A stretch of DNA of 64,000 nucleotides from the NCBI RefSeq assembly GCF_003073045.1, contig NC_037590.1, positions 17,780,708 through 17,844,707 on the forward strand, in the 5' to 3' direction. Made by a program: the position numbers and the translations under genes. The notes under the pieces were generated by a model. The model ran no database searches and was not told the origin of the DNA. It saw only the letters and a list, made by a program, of their open reading frames with translations. This stretch comes from Pomacea canaliculata (Eukaryota; Mollusca; Gastropoda; Architaenioglossa; Ampullariidae). Of this stretch, positions 49,101 through 63,360 are shown piece by piece. Each line of letters opens with the position of its first letter. Positions within the stretch are counted from its first letter, which is position 1.

Positions 49101-52085
49101 CTGCAAAACAACTTATCAATAAACAAATACTCCTTGGTCACAAACAAGGTCACTCACAGCTTCCCAGTAATTATTATTACTATCTGGCTGATCATCATTC
49201 AGGACGTCTTGAGCAAGCTGATGAACCCCAGGAAAATGCCACCTTAGCCAGTCCAATAACTGAGTAAGAACCATTTCACCTGTGTGCAGGAATACAATAT
49301 TTTGTATTTTGTGCATTATTGTTACATGCCTCTAGCTCTAAATGGTATTAAAAAAAAAGTCAAGCTCAAAAATATATTTACACACAGATCTTTTCATATA
49401 AAAAGTATACTTTTTATTTCCTTAACACTGAAAATAATCTAAAATGCAAACTTTCAGACCAAGCAACTTTTACAAATTAAAAATTACTGTGGCTTTTTTC
49501 CTCACTTTTGACCAAAACTTTATAATAAGCAGAACTCACCTGGAGAAATGTCGATATAGAGAATCTCACAGAGGTTCCACACAAGCTGCATCATCTCAAG
49601 CAACTGCAGATTATCCTCAAAATACCTTTTTTTACTTTCTTCCTGTGCCTCACCTGCCAGTCATACAGACCTTATCTTTATCAACATGAAAGCTTCTAAC
49701 TGACATGATGAAAGAGTTTGGCAAAGCATGACAGTTCTCAAAATAAGCTAATGTGTTCACAAAGAATGGTCTCTAAAATACTTACACATATTCAGTTTAT
49801 GAAGCAGCTCCAAGCTACATGCTTTCAAAACTGATCGGTATTTTTTGCTGGCCTTCTTGATCCTGAAATGGGACAGAACACTGTCTATTCCACAAGATCA
49901 ATGTACCAGCTAGAAATCAGAATCAGAGGACACAAAATGTTGAGACTTTACTCTCTTTTTTTAGCAAGACTGTACAATGAAGCACACGAATAACAGCACA
50001 CTTTTGTTTCCCAGTTCACTACTGTAGAAGAGCCCATAGCATAAGATTGGACAGTTCTGATTTAGCTGGCTAAAAAGTTGGTTGGAGAAGGGTGAAATGA
50101 TAACTAAACACTTAAAGAAAAGTGTAATGCTTACTGAGCATGGAGAGCTGGTCCAGTCAGACTCGTGACTTGACCTTGAAGTGTCACAAATATACCTAAT
50201 GAAATATTAAATTTCCTCTTGAAAGCTGCAGCAATACTCTTTCAGACTCTGTGAATACTATAAGTCATAAAGTCTGTTTTCCAGCCACTTAACATCTAAT
50301 AATCCTTTCATTTACTACATACTTAAAAAGACTATTTCCCAAAACTCCACTCCCTCCTCCCCCTACACACACACAACTGCCTATACCTATATTCACACTT
50401 TCTTAAATTTCAGTAGCCTTTAAAATTTATCTTAATCTGAAACTTCATAGCCAAGTTGAATCTTTATGCTCTCCTCTATTCCATAAACAATGTATGTGAT
50501 GAAACTCTGGAATATTGCACCCAAAGACCATCTAGCATTTGACAGAGGGAAAATCTTGGTTGTTAACACATCAGAGCTTACCAGTTCAATGTTTACCAAC
50601 TTGTGTCAAGGAAAGAACTGGCTCATTTCCTTACTTTCTTAAAAACGCTCATCTATCAAATGCTATTTCTGTATAAAATCAGTTCATGACCACGATGACA
50701 ACCATAACAATTGTAACAATTATTCAATACTTACTGTGGGATTCATTTACCAGCTTTCTGGTGACAGGACCATACATATCTACACTCCACCTGACATCCA
50801 AAATGTTCGAACTTTCCCCATATCTTCCTGATGTAGCTGCATATTTTATAATGAAACAGTCATATTAATTAAAAATGCAATGGAAAGAAATAGGAGATCA
50901 GTGTTTAGAAAGATACAATCATAATAAAAAATGTCCCAATTATGCTCATCTAAGATGAATGTCACATTTCTTAGGGTTTATTTTCATGGAACAGACATAG
51001 TAGGTCCCTTGATACACTGTCCTAAACAAGGCTTAGATGAATCAAATATGAAAAGAATAGTAGGTAGAAGCCTAAAATTTTGGAGCACCCAAAGTTAGCA
51101 TCTTCTGTTATCCTGGACAGTCTAAGAGCACAAATCAGCATCTGCCCTTGACTGATACTAGCAAGCCCAATCCATGGCCACCCCTACCTCCCCTGTCAAA
51201 ATAAGCTGGTCCAATACTGTCTTCGAGTGGGAGCAACAGGTATCAGTTGATCACTACCTGATTCTGTTGGAGGCATTTTGCTGGAGGCATAAGTAAACAG
51301 TTGGTTCCCAAGTCCCCATGTTGCCTTGAGGGATGTGTAGGCATTCCTTGGCAAGGGCTAAAACAAACATGCTGCTAGTAGTAATACATACTAATGAACT
51401 ATAGTATGAATGTGCATGCTTGATTTCACACTAAAAATTATTTCTTTTTATAAATTCGATCTTTCAGTTCAACTATTATTTTCAGCCGAAAGGTTGTGAT
51501 CCATGAAAAGGAACACACCCTGCCTTTTCGAAAAGCAGGGGCAAAAAACGCAACAACGAAGAAAACTGTGAATCTGTCGAAAATGTAATGAAATAACGTC
51601 ACAAATAAAATCTTGGAAACTTGAGTCTCACTACGCGAAACGGTAATGTATTTGCTAAATTAAAAAAGGTGATTATAAAGTTTATTTTCTCTACAGCTGT
51701 GATTCTGCCTACTCATAACCAGCAATTTTGAATGTTTATTAACATTCAAGCAATGCGTTGTTCAGTTTAACAATAATCCATAAAAATTAGCACAATCGAA
51801 TCTTATTTGAAATTCACTGAGTTGCTTCTCGTTTCAAAAAATGCCGATTACAATTACTGAAATATTAATAATGATCGTGAGTCCACATCAGTAACCAGAA
51901 GACAACAAGGTGCTGAAGCAAGTGAAATCGCGCGAGTTACAAAATGAAAAGCCACTGATTCATCAATGAAATTGTGAGCACAGAGGACCGACTAGTAGCT
52001 TTGCATTCTGATTGGAATATTAACACAATATGATACTAAAGCTTATCCTTACCACCAAGAATACTGCTTCCCGCTCAGATGCCAT
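40194..52085 (-). CDS. NUP85: Nucleoporin Nup85, Y-complex (Nup107-160) subunit
   Basis: Exons, 5' to 3': 52085-52053, 51357-51258, 50836-50735, 50195-50135, 49862-49786, 49653-49540, 49279-49158, 47671-47546, 47186-47064, 46763-46632, 46423-46317, 45921-45844, 44875-44810, 44536-44486, 44011-43911, 43324-43239, 42950-42919, 42673-42573, 42327-42228, 42070-42019, 40896-40744, 40298-40194. All phases agree; 2022 bases, 673 residues, human 656. Matches to vertebrate Nup85 include [110 protein letters not shown] and the C-terminal [15 protein letters not shown]. It is an alpha-helical solenoid that binds Seh1 and builds the outer ring of the nuclear pore; also kinetochore-linked in mitosis. The largest intron (47672-49157) holds repeat remains. 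Confidence 0.96.
48950..49035 (+). repeat. LINE/SINE 3'-end-like fragment, NUP85 intron 7
   Basis: AAAGCACTTTCAGTTGGACT and then GAAATGTGCTCTATAAAT form the imperfect AGCACTTTGAG / AAGCGCTATAAAT pattern seen at the 3' ends of CR1/L2-type elements. The segment before it (48530-48900) may belong to the same element but I cannot read protein in it. Confidence 0.35.
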
Positions 52086-53746
52086 GCTTTTAGAAATATA
52101 GGGAGCTATCACGAACTAGGTAAGAACAGCAACATTATGAGAATATATATTTTTGGGCTCTATTCCAAATTTAAGGACACTTTTTTTCCTTCGCTTCTGT
52201 AAAGTACATTGGTAAGCATACAGTGGTTTTCAGAAATAATATACATTAAATTTAGATTTCACACACTGTTCAGATAATATATCTACACATAATTCTGTTC
52301 CGGGTGACGCCCATGCACACGCTCACACACCCAGTCCAAGCATACACTACACATTAAAACCGTTTCATTCCGGTCTGGAAAACTGGGACAAACGGAGGAA
52401 AACAACTACAGCCGATAGGTTCAGTTACAACACATACAGGACAACACTGCACTGCTAAATCAGACAGATCCAACTTTCTGGTTGCAGAAATCTGAAATGA
52501 TCTCTATAACGTCTATAAAGCGAGAGCTGCATGAAATAAATTGAATTGTTGACCACCCTCTTGCAGTTTCATATGATAACATTTCTTCATATTCTTAAGA
52601 TTAGTAAGTATTCTCTGGAGTCGTTACCGTTACTTCAGTTAGCGCCCTTTACTGCTGGAACGCAGCGAGTCCTCGCATTGTTCTTTGTTATATACTTTTG
52701 TTACTATTTTGTGATTTTTTAACATCTTTGTTACTATTTTGTGATCTTGTTCAGCGTAACAAGTCAAAAGAGATATTGTGCTTTATAAATTCCCACTGGT
52801 TATTATTATTATATATATTTGTTGTGAACTTGTAGACTACCAAAAGAATTTAACAATTTCTAGTCACACACAAAGTACACAATTTCAGATTTCGAGACAT
52901 CAAAGTTGTAAAACATTTTTGATGAATCATTTTATTACCATCAATAATGGTGTATCATGCATACAAACACACAGGTAAGTAACCAAAGTTTATATAAAGA
53001 GTAAAGCTAATGTAGTTGCTAAACAGAAAATATGTACATAAATATTATATGTACTATACTAGCCAAAATGCTATACTTACAATGTGTGCATTTCAATATA
53101 ACGATTATAAGCGTTGGGTTAAGTAAAAAAAAAAATTTAAATCTTCATATAACTCTTTGAAAAAGGCGGTTCTTTGCATTCGAACAAATGGCTCTGTTAG
53201 TAATATTTGACATTAATAGCTACTTGTGTCATTGGTGATTGATTCGTCTTTTGGGCCTGGGACGATTATGCTTTCAGTGTTCGGACAGTATGAACTTACT
53301 CAGGATGATATGGACATAGCTGAGATGATATGACTGAGGAGATATGATCTTGGGGCAAAATGACCAGTGATCAGTTGATAAGATAACTTCTCAAATGCAT
53401 GTAGGAAAGAGGAGGGTGACATTTACTAGCAATGTACATCAGTGTACATTTAGATTATGGCGAGGACAATTATAATCTGTAGTTATGCACGCTACCAAAC
53501 TTTTCATTGTGATAAACTGTTCACAGTAGTCCATTTGCACTTTGTATACAGAAGATGACTATGTTGGTTAATTTGATAGAAATTGCTTCTACTTAATGAA
53601 GACATTTTACTATGAAGGTGTGGTGCATCATACATTGTGCTGTTAACGTAGACATATTTCCTGAGTTGACATGAGTAACATAAAAAGCTACAGTCATCAA
53701 AAAGTGTTAATACTTGGATGTTGAAAATAAACCTATGCAATACAAC
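52086..53746. other. Intergenic, POLB 3' end to NUP85 5' end
   Basis: No gene is seen. It should include the NUP85 promoter just above 52085. A 19-base word (TTTGTTACTATTTTGTGAT) occurs twice at 52697-52715 and 52727-52745, a small local duplication. Confidence 0.5.
52697..52745 (+). repeat. Short direct duplication (19-base unit, two copies)
   Basis: Two identical 19-base copies separated by 11 bases. Confidence 0.8.
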
Positions 53747-53752
53747 TTTATT
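53747..53752 (-). terminator. Polyadenylation signal of POLB
   Basis: AATAAA on the minus strand, 56 bases past the stop codon; a short 3' UTR. Confidence 0.65.
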
Positions 53753-53807
53753 GATCCCCAGGGGCTATTCAAGATTGCACTCTTTGTAAATTAGCCTGTG
53801 GGAACTA

Positions 53808-56800
53808 TTAAGCTGATCGCTCACTCGGTTTTTTGTATGGCATACCAATGTACTCAAAAATGTCCTCTTCACTTGTTATAGGCAAAGGTTCCCCAGGGAC
53901 ACCTGCAGATTATTTTGAAAATTTAGTGTGTTATTACCAGTACTTAATGGATATAATGTCTTAAAAAAATCTCTTTTCTCAGAAATATATTGAAGTGATA
54001 CATTTTCTAAGCCTTTCTAATATTTAACAACTAGAAACATGCATATTAGTTTATTCCTTGTTACTCCTTGAGAAGCATAGGGCCATAACAACACCTTGCC
54101 AGCAGACACGGTTTTGGGCAGCACTCCTCAGTTTGGCCACAAAAGTTATATAGAGGGAGGACTGCCATTCAATAAACTGCTCAACGAAGAAACATGCATA
54201 TACAAGATTTTTTTGGGGTAACTTTTCATGGCAGCGCACAATGATCAACAATTAGTAAATTTTTCAAGAATGAGTGCGCAGTTATCAGGCAATTCGCACC
54301 ATAAAATGTTCTTTCATATGAACATTGGTGCCACATGCAATGGTCTGAGCCTCTCAATCAAGCAGTTCAGGAGGCAAAAAGAAAAAAAGTGTAGAGGGTG
54401 CATGGTGGGGAGGATACTAAGCTTTTTGGCACAGGCAATTACCAAGAAAGATCTGATATGGAGGTTTCATATGGAGATTTGTGTCCTTGTACTTGTCATT
54501 GTGTGCATATGGGCTCAAAGCACTATAAAGATATACACTCAGGCTCATGCACGCCAATGCATGTTTATATAGCACATATTACTTTATTAAACTTTCAAAG
54601 AAAAGAAACGTAATAGGGCATTAAATTGATAAGCACTTACAATATCTGTACCATGAATATCTCTACAACAATTTTAGGCAGAAAGCACTTGCAGCAAAAT
54701 ATGTCTTAATGTACTTTTATGGTGGCTTTAGTAATCAGTATACTGCAATAACAGTGAATAAAACTATATAAAGGCTGTGCATATGCACTCAGTGTGTTCT
54801 ATGATGAGACAAACCTGTGCTGCCAATAGGACGAAGACAGTACTCATTAAGTGTGAACCCTTGATCAAGGGCATGCTGACGCATTTTCATGTTGAAAACA
54901 TCAGACCCAGTGAAGTACAGCAAGGCACAGAAGAACTGATCATGAGGAATGAACCTGCACATTCAGTAAAACCTTTCTGGGATCAAACAACTATGCAACT
55001 CAGGATTAAAATCATGAAGAGCCATATACTTAACAGGAGAAACAAAAGATAGGATTTTGCTGTGAAATCAATATGCATTTAAAATGTCAATCTAAATTCA
55101 TGTAAGAATCATGGTTTGAAAATCTCTGATTACATAACTGCTTATGTGTGCATATTATGTGCCAAAGCATTGATTAAAGTCCACTCATTGATTAAAGCTT
55201 TTTTATTCTGTTTGCTTTGGAAATATCTAAAAAATTATACTAATTATCTGAAGTGCATTTTTCCCATCATACAGGCTAGCTCAATGTGCTTTTGAAAAAA
55301 TAAAACCCACAGTTGATCATAACTTGAAAATTCTCCATAAATGTTCTGTGCTGCATGCTCTATAATGACGCTTTTTTGGCTTACAACTGTACATATATTA
55401 CCTGATATCTATTCTTCTGAAACAGGGTTCTGGACCATCTTCTTCTTTTGTAAGACAGCACACCCCCTGTAACAATAATATTGCTATTACTATATTTAAA
55501 TATTGCTATTACTATATTTAAAACACGTTAACCAAAATAATTTAAGAAACATCCTTGCAGCATTTTCATCCACAGCAATTTTATGAAACTCCTACAAATT
55601 TTCAGTTCCACTTTTAAAACTGTAGTGGGTTTTCAGACCCTGTTGTTTAAAATGTTTACCTTTTTAAAGTACACGTTAATACATTAAGGGTTTTATCAAC
55701 CAACTGCCAAAAAAGTACACATCAGGGTACATGTGTTAATGTTATGATTTCATTCATGTCAAGAAATTTTTAATGTCATGTGTTACTAATATTTGATAAA
55801 AAAAGTGATAATAAAATATCAGTTGTCATGTGTTTGGTTTATTACAAAATATCTTAGACAATGAGACCTCTAAGCTAAATTCTTTCTGACTCCTGACACC
55901 CAAACTTTTACAAGTCATACCTTCCTAAGAAATCTTATTGACATGACTTGAAGCTTTTTGATCTGTGCCATAGGAAGCACCATACTCCAATTAATGTCTC
56001 TTAATAAGAACATAATTTAAATAACTAATTAGCCCACATTTAAAATCAGTCAAACTGTTGAAAGGATCGAGTTCATAAAGTATCCAGTTTATGAGTAACA
56101 TTGACACTCTTAACATTTAGATGAACTCTTAGGACATAAAGATCTTATGACACACATTTATCAGCTCTCAACCTGAGTAGTACAAATCTACTGTAACAGG
56201 TGTTTCCCCTCCACATATCTTTCTAATGACCTACTGAACTTCCTGAAATAAAATCTTGGTGACAGCATAAAAATAAAAAAAAGCAGCACCAGAAACTCCC
56301 TTGTCTCTTCTCCCCCATCCCCTTTATGTGTGTCAGTGTGCATGTGCACCCATGAGTGATGAAACACCAGAAAAATATGCTTGGCAGCATTGTTAAACTA
56401 ATCAAAAGTTTTGCTGATCAAAATATATGACCATGATTTATAACAAGCTTATAAAACGTATCTCGGTAGGCCTTTAAGTGGTTAGTACAATTTCTTCAGT
56501 AGATTTTCTGAGAAACTATTTTATTCTGTCTCTGAAGGAATTCTGATGACAAATGCTGTAAATGCATTCATGTAGACACTTCTACAAATTTACAACATTC
56601 AAATATTTTTCTGTCGTATAGAATATACTAATCTCTCTTCATCAGACTAGTTCACAATGTCAACAAGTAATCAGCTTCATCATGATCTATTTTAATATCT
56701 TTCTTTCTAAATCACAAGATCTCAGGTCCTGTAGGAGACATACAGAAGATCTGCCTAACAGAACTCAGTAAAAGCAGTTTTAATGTAGCACTGGTCTACC

Positions 56801-59800
56801 AGTCAAAACAGTCATACACCTGCTTGTACACCAAATCTGAAGAGGCTGATTGTTCAGCATTGATTCTGAGATTGAGAAACAGAACAATCATCACATTTTC
56901 CCCCAAAATCTGGGTGTATGATAAACAGTTTTTGGGGGGTTTGTTTTAGGAACAAGAATCATCAAGAGAAATAAGGTTAAGTGAGCTCAAGCCAGAAATG
57001 ATAAGCAATCTACCATGAACTTTGAATCCCCATGAGAAAGTGTGTCTGTCACAAACTTTATGTCTTCCAGATGCTTCACCACTCTGTGCAATAAATCTGG
57101 CTGAAAACGGACCAAACAAAATATACATGTACTGATCTGATAGAATCTTTATGTCATTACCAAAAATGGTATACAACCTAAACTACTCAATTCTGCATCT
57201 TTATGTAAACTAAATCACCTTAGAAAGATCCCCTACCAAGGTAACTATATGTTTGAAATGTAACAAAAATCAGCATTGACACTATATATAGCAGGCAGCT
57301 AAAATTACAAGACAGCATATTTCTAAGTTAAAAATACTTCTTTTGAAACACTTTTAGAATACATCTCTTGAAAATAAACACAGGTTTTGTTATCAGTCGG
57401 CTCCAGTCTTTAAAAATGGATTGACTTTTTTTCTAACTGAAACCCTATCATAACATACACCATTTTTCTTCTCCAACCTGTTTCTTAGTTTTTGAAGTGA
57501 AGGCTGGATGAGTAAGCAGGATATCGATATCCCCACTACTCCCTGCCCCTGAAAATTACCAGTGTTACTGCTGTGATAAAATATGGATGATATCAAAAAG
57601 CAATTATTTGTAGACAAAAAACATTTGCATGGGGTGTGTTTCATAAAAGTCTCTGAAAACAGATACAATTACAAATAAATATCGTTTTTGCAACAATTTC
57701 TAAAATATTTCTGGTATTTTCATTGTTAAACTTATGGCCTATTATCTGACTTGGAAGCTAATCTCTGACAATCATTATGATAAAATATAACCTGAACAGT
57801 TTTTTTTACCTTACTTAGGTAAGCCTTTATGCTAACCAAATATCTTATTTTAGCATGAAATAGAGCACAAGACAGGTTTGCTTTTCTGACAAGATAAATA
57901 TTGAAAATAAAATTCTGATGTTAGATATTATGTATGATGTGCAAATATAACTCACCTCGGCGAAAACTGCCACACACCTCAACTGTATAGTCCTCACTAA
58001 CCTTTTTTATTTCTCCAAATGCAATTTCCTTGACAAACATTTATCGAAAAATTTGTTAAACTTCAAGGCGTTTAACACTTTTTCTTTATCATCTTACCAT
58101 TTCACTTGCATGCATGTATCTTTAACTTTTTTAATAAAGGGCAATCTAGCATTATTATTGTAATTAAATTTATCAAAGTTCCAATAAAGAAATTACATGC
58201 AACCTAGCTCACACTCATAAACATAAACCAATACCTAACAATTCATGGAAAAGAGAATTGAAAAATAAAGTGACAAAGATCATATTAAACATGGTAACAT
58301 TGCTGCAGGTAAACAAATACAAATTAAACAACCATAACTTTGGAATTATAAGGACAAAAATGTCACTGATCATTAATATCAACTGATATTTGTCAATCTT
58401 TACTTAAATTGTAAGATGATCTTCCCCCATCCACCCAGTCCCCATATATATATATACACCATAATATGAAAATATAGAAGGCTCTTGGAATTTTTAGTTC
58501 TCTTTTTCCTCTTTCTCATCACACACAAATACATTATACACATCTTAATCATAGGAAACTTCAAATTTGCCTTTCCAGCTGAAAATACTTTCACTATAAG
58601 ATCTCTCTCTCACACACACACATACATGTCGGTAGGGTAAGATAGATGTCATAATTTTAATCAAAAATCCTATAATTCTGATACTATTTATATATGGGGC
58701 ATATTTCTTGCATAAAGCCTATGTTTTTGCATTAAACTATAATGAGCACTGTTATTTGAATAAGACTGAACAATCGGGGGAAGGATTGCCCTTTTCTATC
58801 ATAATGATGCTCTAAAATGTTCTATCTTCTGTCCTAAGTGTGACAGTTGAAGCTCAAAACTTCTTTTCACAGAGCGCTTTAAAGAAAACTACGTTGTTGT
58901 GTATCATAGAAACTGCTTCTGTAAGCCAGTCAAACCTTGGATGTAACGTAAGACGGGGTGGATGGAGAGGGGGTACACGGTCTACTTTGTTAAAACCGTG
59001 GAGGTATAGTCGCTTGCGGGAACGTGCTTAAACACCAAGCAGGACACTTGTTAAGGAGCGCCCTAGGTGTCATGCTACCGTAACCTAGCAAGGTGATATG
59101 ACCTGCGTGAGTGGCAGTGCGCTGTGACAAGTGTGCGTCAGCAGCGGGGGTTCTGGGTCCGTCCCGCAAGGCAATCCCTTCACCTGTTCCTAAAATATCC
59201 TCCCGTTATGCATCAACAGGTCCCAACTATGTCACTTATACAAGTCCTGTTGTGAATCTTGTGCCTGAAACCGGCTGAACGTTCTGAGTGGCCAGAGTAG
59301 AGATTTATGTCTTTTCATGTTTGTTTGTCACCATACCATGGTTTACAAAATAATTTAAAAACAACAACAAAAATAAAGTTCCCACCGCCATCCCATCAGT
59401 GTGACTTTTAATAACAGAAAGCATGCATGCATTGGTATATCTACTTATAGCAGGCAAACTTACAAGTTTCCTGTTTTTTTTACCTCTATCTTTAATTAAA
59501 GTTTCAGTTACATGCCTCAAGGAAACAGTTTGAATTGTTTGTTCTCAAGATTTAGTTTTTAAGCTGACATGAAAGTTAAGGATCGGGTTCAGTCAGGTTG
59601 TAACCCAGCTACTTCCATATTCATGACTCAATGCCTTTTGTTTTTTAAAAAAGGCTAATATCCCAGTCAGGGTTCACTGAACACAGGAGTGTAACTCACA
59701 TCCTGGTTGCAAATTCCCGGTAGTGGGTGGAATGATAGGTGTAATTCTACCTACAAGTCTCCGGTTAACATTTTAAATGCTGTGTGTGTATGAGAGTCTT

Positions 59801-62800
59801 TCAGAAACCCTACATTTTCTTGGAACTGTCATTGTACCTTTCATTACAGGCATTTGACTCCTATAATAATGACAAGACCAAATATACCCAAGACACTTCC
59901 TGAATTCTTCAGTAAAATTGACACTTGTACTGTGTGCAAACTGTTATGCTTTGTGGACTGCTTCTATGTAACATATTCAGCTGCTGAAATGCTAAGCACA
60001 AACAAATCTAAATCCTAATAATCTTTTAACCCTTAGAGCACAATAAGCCACAGGCTTTGAAGGGGAAGCATGGGAAGGCTATTTTCAAATAGCCTGTCCT
60101 TGTTGTATTAATGACTAACTGCATGATGTGTCTGCTTGGAACTTATCTAATACACAGCTGATTGCCTTCCAGAACTTATAATAGTTAATCTCGAGCCCAG
60201 TCAATAAAACAATGAGGAAGATATAGATAAGCACTCTCAGCCTGGCTAGACCAACAATGACAATGCCACTTAAAAGCCCTAGAGTTTTGTGATAAAGTTG
60301 AAAGTTTGATTCCCTAGGTCTCAATTTGTAAGGATCAAATTATTCAAGCAAACTTTTGCCTAACAGCAGTTAGGTAAAGGTAAAATATCAAGCACAAGGG
60401 TAACTGGTGCAAACTATCTAGTATCAAAGGCAACCTGCATTTCAAAAAGAGCCTTTATATTTGCATGGTCCTTAATCAGAAAACTCTGGGTAGGCAATTC
60501 CTTGGTTTTAAATCTTACTTCTATTTTTCTGCCTTATCTCACTTCCTTATTGAACTCTTCATTATACAGCTACACGTTTCTTTAAACAGTCAATATAATT
60601 TTACGTCTTTTTCAACACTCAGCCTGTTACAAAATAAGTAAACTGATAAGACTGCCTCATTTCAGGAAGACATAAAAAGAATGAACGCTGCTTTAACTGG
60701 CATATTGTTTTAATTTGACCAAGATCATGTAATATACAAGTTCGCGATTTGACCAACTGGTCATAAAATGCATGTTAACTACATTACACTACTATATTCA
60801 TTATCTATACCCTTATACACCCCTATTTTGTTTCTACTATCTTTTTATCCAAAGTATGTGTACACACAAATGCCCATAAAACTGAATGTGCAATGCATTT
60901 GCATGCATTCATAAATGAACAATTACAACTATACATTTAAGGATATTTAGCTCATACTTATGTTTAATAACGTAAAAACAAGAGTGGTGAATATCTCCTG
61001 AGAAATAAAAAACCCATACAAGGAGAAAAAAGAAATTGTACATCTGTATGTTGATAAAGTGTCAGCAAGTATAGTTTGCAGTTTTACTAATTAACCTTTC
61101 TTCCTTGTTATATATGAAATGCTACTCATCTTGCACAAAATTTATTGAAATATATTCCTATGATGCAAAGAATATTTTTGAGCATATGTAAATGTATGCA
61201 GTGTTGCTATTTTTACATTTGATATTGTTTTGATCATATTAAACCAGTAAAGTACCTTTAGTTTCAGCATTTCCTCTCTTGGTATTCTTTTTTCAAAGTC
61301 ATTAAAGTGTCTGAAAAAGATATCAAAATGAAAATTTAGACATTTTATTTAATTCTATGCTCTTTTATTTCAGCTATTAATAGCAACAATCATCTTACCT
61401 TAGGCCAATTTGCTGGTGATGATTCAGCTTGTTTGTATGCTTTTTCAGTTCTGCAAAAAACGGGTTTTTTTTTTAAATATCTGCAGACAGTGCAATATAA
61501 TGGGATAGGTCATACAACCTCTTTACTGTAACATGCATGCAAGTGCTGTGACTTTGCTGATTTATCAGTTCAGTTAGAGAGGCACAGGATCAGTTCAATA
61601 TAAATACATTATTTGAAAAATTAAATAGCAGTGCACATGTATACAATGTACAATTACATTTACACTTTATAAGCTCACATACACATATTTATAAGCACGA
61701 TATACCTAACTACTTTCTGTCTGATCACATTATTTTTTTAACATATCTGAATTCCCCACCCATTTTATTGCATGCTGCTGAAGCAGCTCTTTGATTTAAT
61801 TGTCTTGTTAACAAGGAAGGATTTAAAATGTTGACTCACCTTCAATACTAGTAATTCCTTCAGATACAAGCTTTTGAGCATTTGCAGGACTGAAAAAAAA
61901 ACCCATGTAAACTAGATAACTGACTAAAGCATTTCAAGTATTACAACAACTGCTTATTTATATGTTTATCATTATACAATGAAATTAGTTTTACCAGACT
62001 GAGAGAGAAAACCTTTCAAGAGCAATAAACTTTCTTACGTTATATAACTTTTCCTGACATTAGATAAATGCAGTAATAAACCATAAAAATGCAAATTTTT
62101 GTTGGGGTTTCTTCACTTTACATGTATACACTGGATAAACTCTACAGCAAAACTGTTAAAAGTCAATCATTATAAGCAAATTTGTACAAATAAAAATCAT
62201 GTTTTACAAATATAACAACTCTTCTTTTACAGAAGATCAAAATTGATTTGATAAATACTTTTCCCCAAGGCTTGGGTTTCAAAGTTATTTTTTTGAATAT
62301 GGAAACAATGTTGCTGTGCCAGAGCAGTGCTAGATATAGTTTAGAACACAACAAAACAAAAACAAAAAAATTAATGTATACTATACTATGTATACTATCC
62401 TAATTGCACCTTACCCTATGCCAGTGACACGTGTCAGTTCATTTATGGCCACACTGGTGTCATCTGCTCTTATCTATCAATTGAACAAAATCTTGTTAGC
62501 TTTCCAATGGTTTTCAGACTTTGACAATGTATGTGACAAGAAGTTTTCTAGTTATTCTTCAGGGTACAGTTTATCTGGAAAAAGTGTGGGTTTTTCCTAA
62601 CCATCAACAAGTAAATTTGAAGACTCATTTAATTCAATACTGCTAGTTATTTCTCATGAGCCTTAAAAATATTTTTTTTAAAACAGTTTAATTAATCAGA
62701 TTTTTCTAGTATCTTCAGTGCTGGTGATAGACTTCCTTTCAGTTAGCTCTATTATGAAGTAGAGGGCAAAGGTATGTTACCATATATGCAAATGACTGGA

Positions 62801-63360
62801 CATATAAAAATACATGTGTTTAAACTCTCTTTCTCTCCTTCTATATATATATAGGCCAGTCATAATTCTACAGGATTTTTATTGACTGTACCTTTTCCAG
62901 CTTCTCCAACTTTCCTGTTTTAATGAACTCCTCAATTTTCTTGGCAATCTTTATGCCAACACCATCCTAAAATCAGAAGAAATATGCCATGTTTAACATT
63001 CAGAAATATTTGCTCAAAGAAATAATATGTTAAACAGAAATAAGATTTAAATTGTTATTTGTGATTTAAATCTTTCAAGGCCAACCTATGCAACTGACTA
63101 CAACACATTTAAACATTCAATATCAAAGTAATGTTTTAAGATGGTGCAAGACTTAGGCTACAAAAATATGTATGAATATACATTACTGGTCTATGCACAG
63201 ATATATCCCCTTGAAAAAAAAAAATCAAGTCCTACCAGCTTTCTGGCCTCCTCGCCACTTGTAATTCTAGTTGGATGTTTGGCCACTGCTCCAGCAGCTT
63301 TCCTATAGGCATTATACTTGTGCATGGCTCGATTGACATTCTTTTCGTAATTAGCTAGTT
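53808..63360 (-). CDS. POLB: DNA polymerase beta (5' end outside the window)
   Basis: Exons, 5' to 3': 63360-63236, 62966-62892, 62473-62415, 61889-61840, 61450-61399, 61310-61256, 58028-57956, 57548-57478, 57100-57014, 55466-55402, 54954-54815, 53902-53808. Phases agree throughout; 947 bases. Adding one first exon of about 60 bases (human starts MSKRKAPQ) gives about 335 residues, the human length. The 8-kDa lyase domain has the Lys72 equivalent in [10 protein letters not shown]. The helix-hairpin-helix [14 protein letters not shown], the metal-binding Asp pair GDIDIL, the third Asp in RRIDIR, and the YFTGSDVFN steric-gate motif are all intact, so it should be active. It fills one-base gaps in nuclear base-excision repair. 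The intron 61255-58029 is the longest and carries a GC-rich insert. Confidence 0.96.
58930..59170. repeat. GC-rich insert in POLB intron, possible old SINE
   Basis: A clear rise in G+C against its surroundings. It has GTGAGTGGCAGTGCGCTG and, about 30 bases later, GGGGTTCTGGGTCC, which loosely resemble tRNA-type A and B boxes. No stems or tail can be drawn, so the origin is uncertain. Confidence 0.3.
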
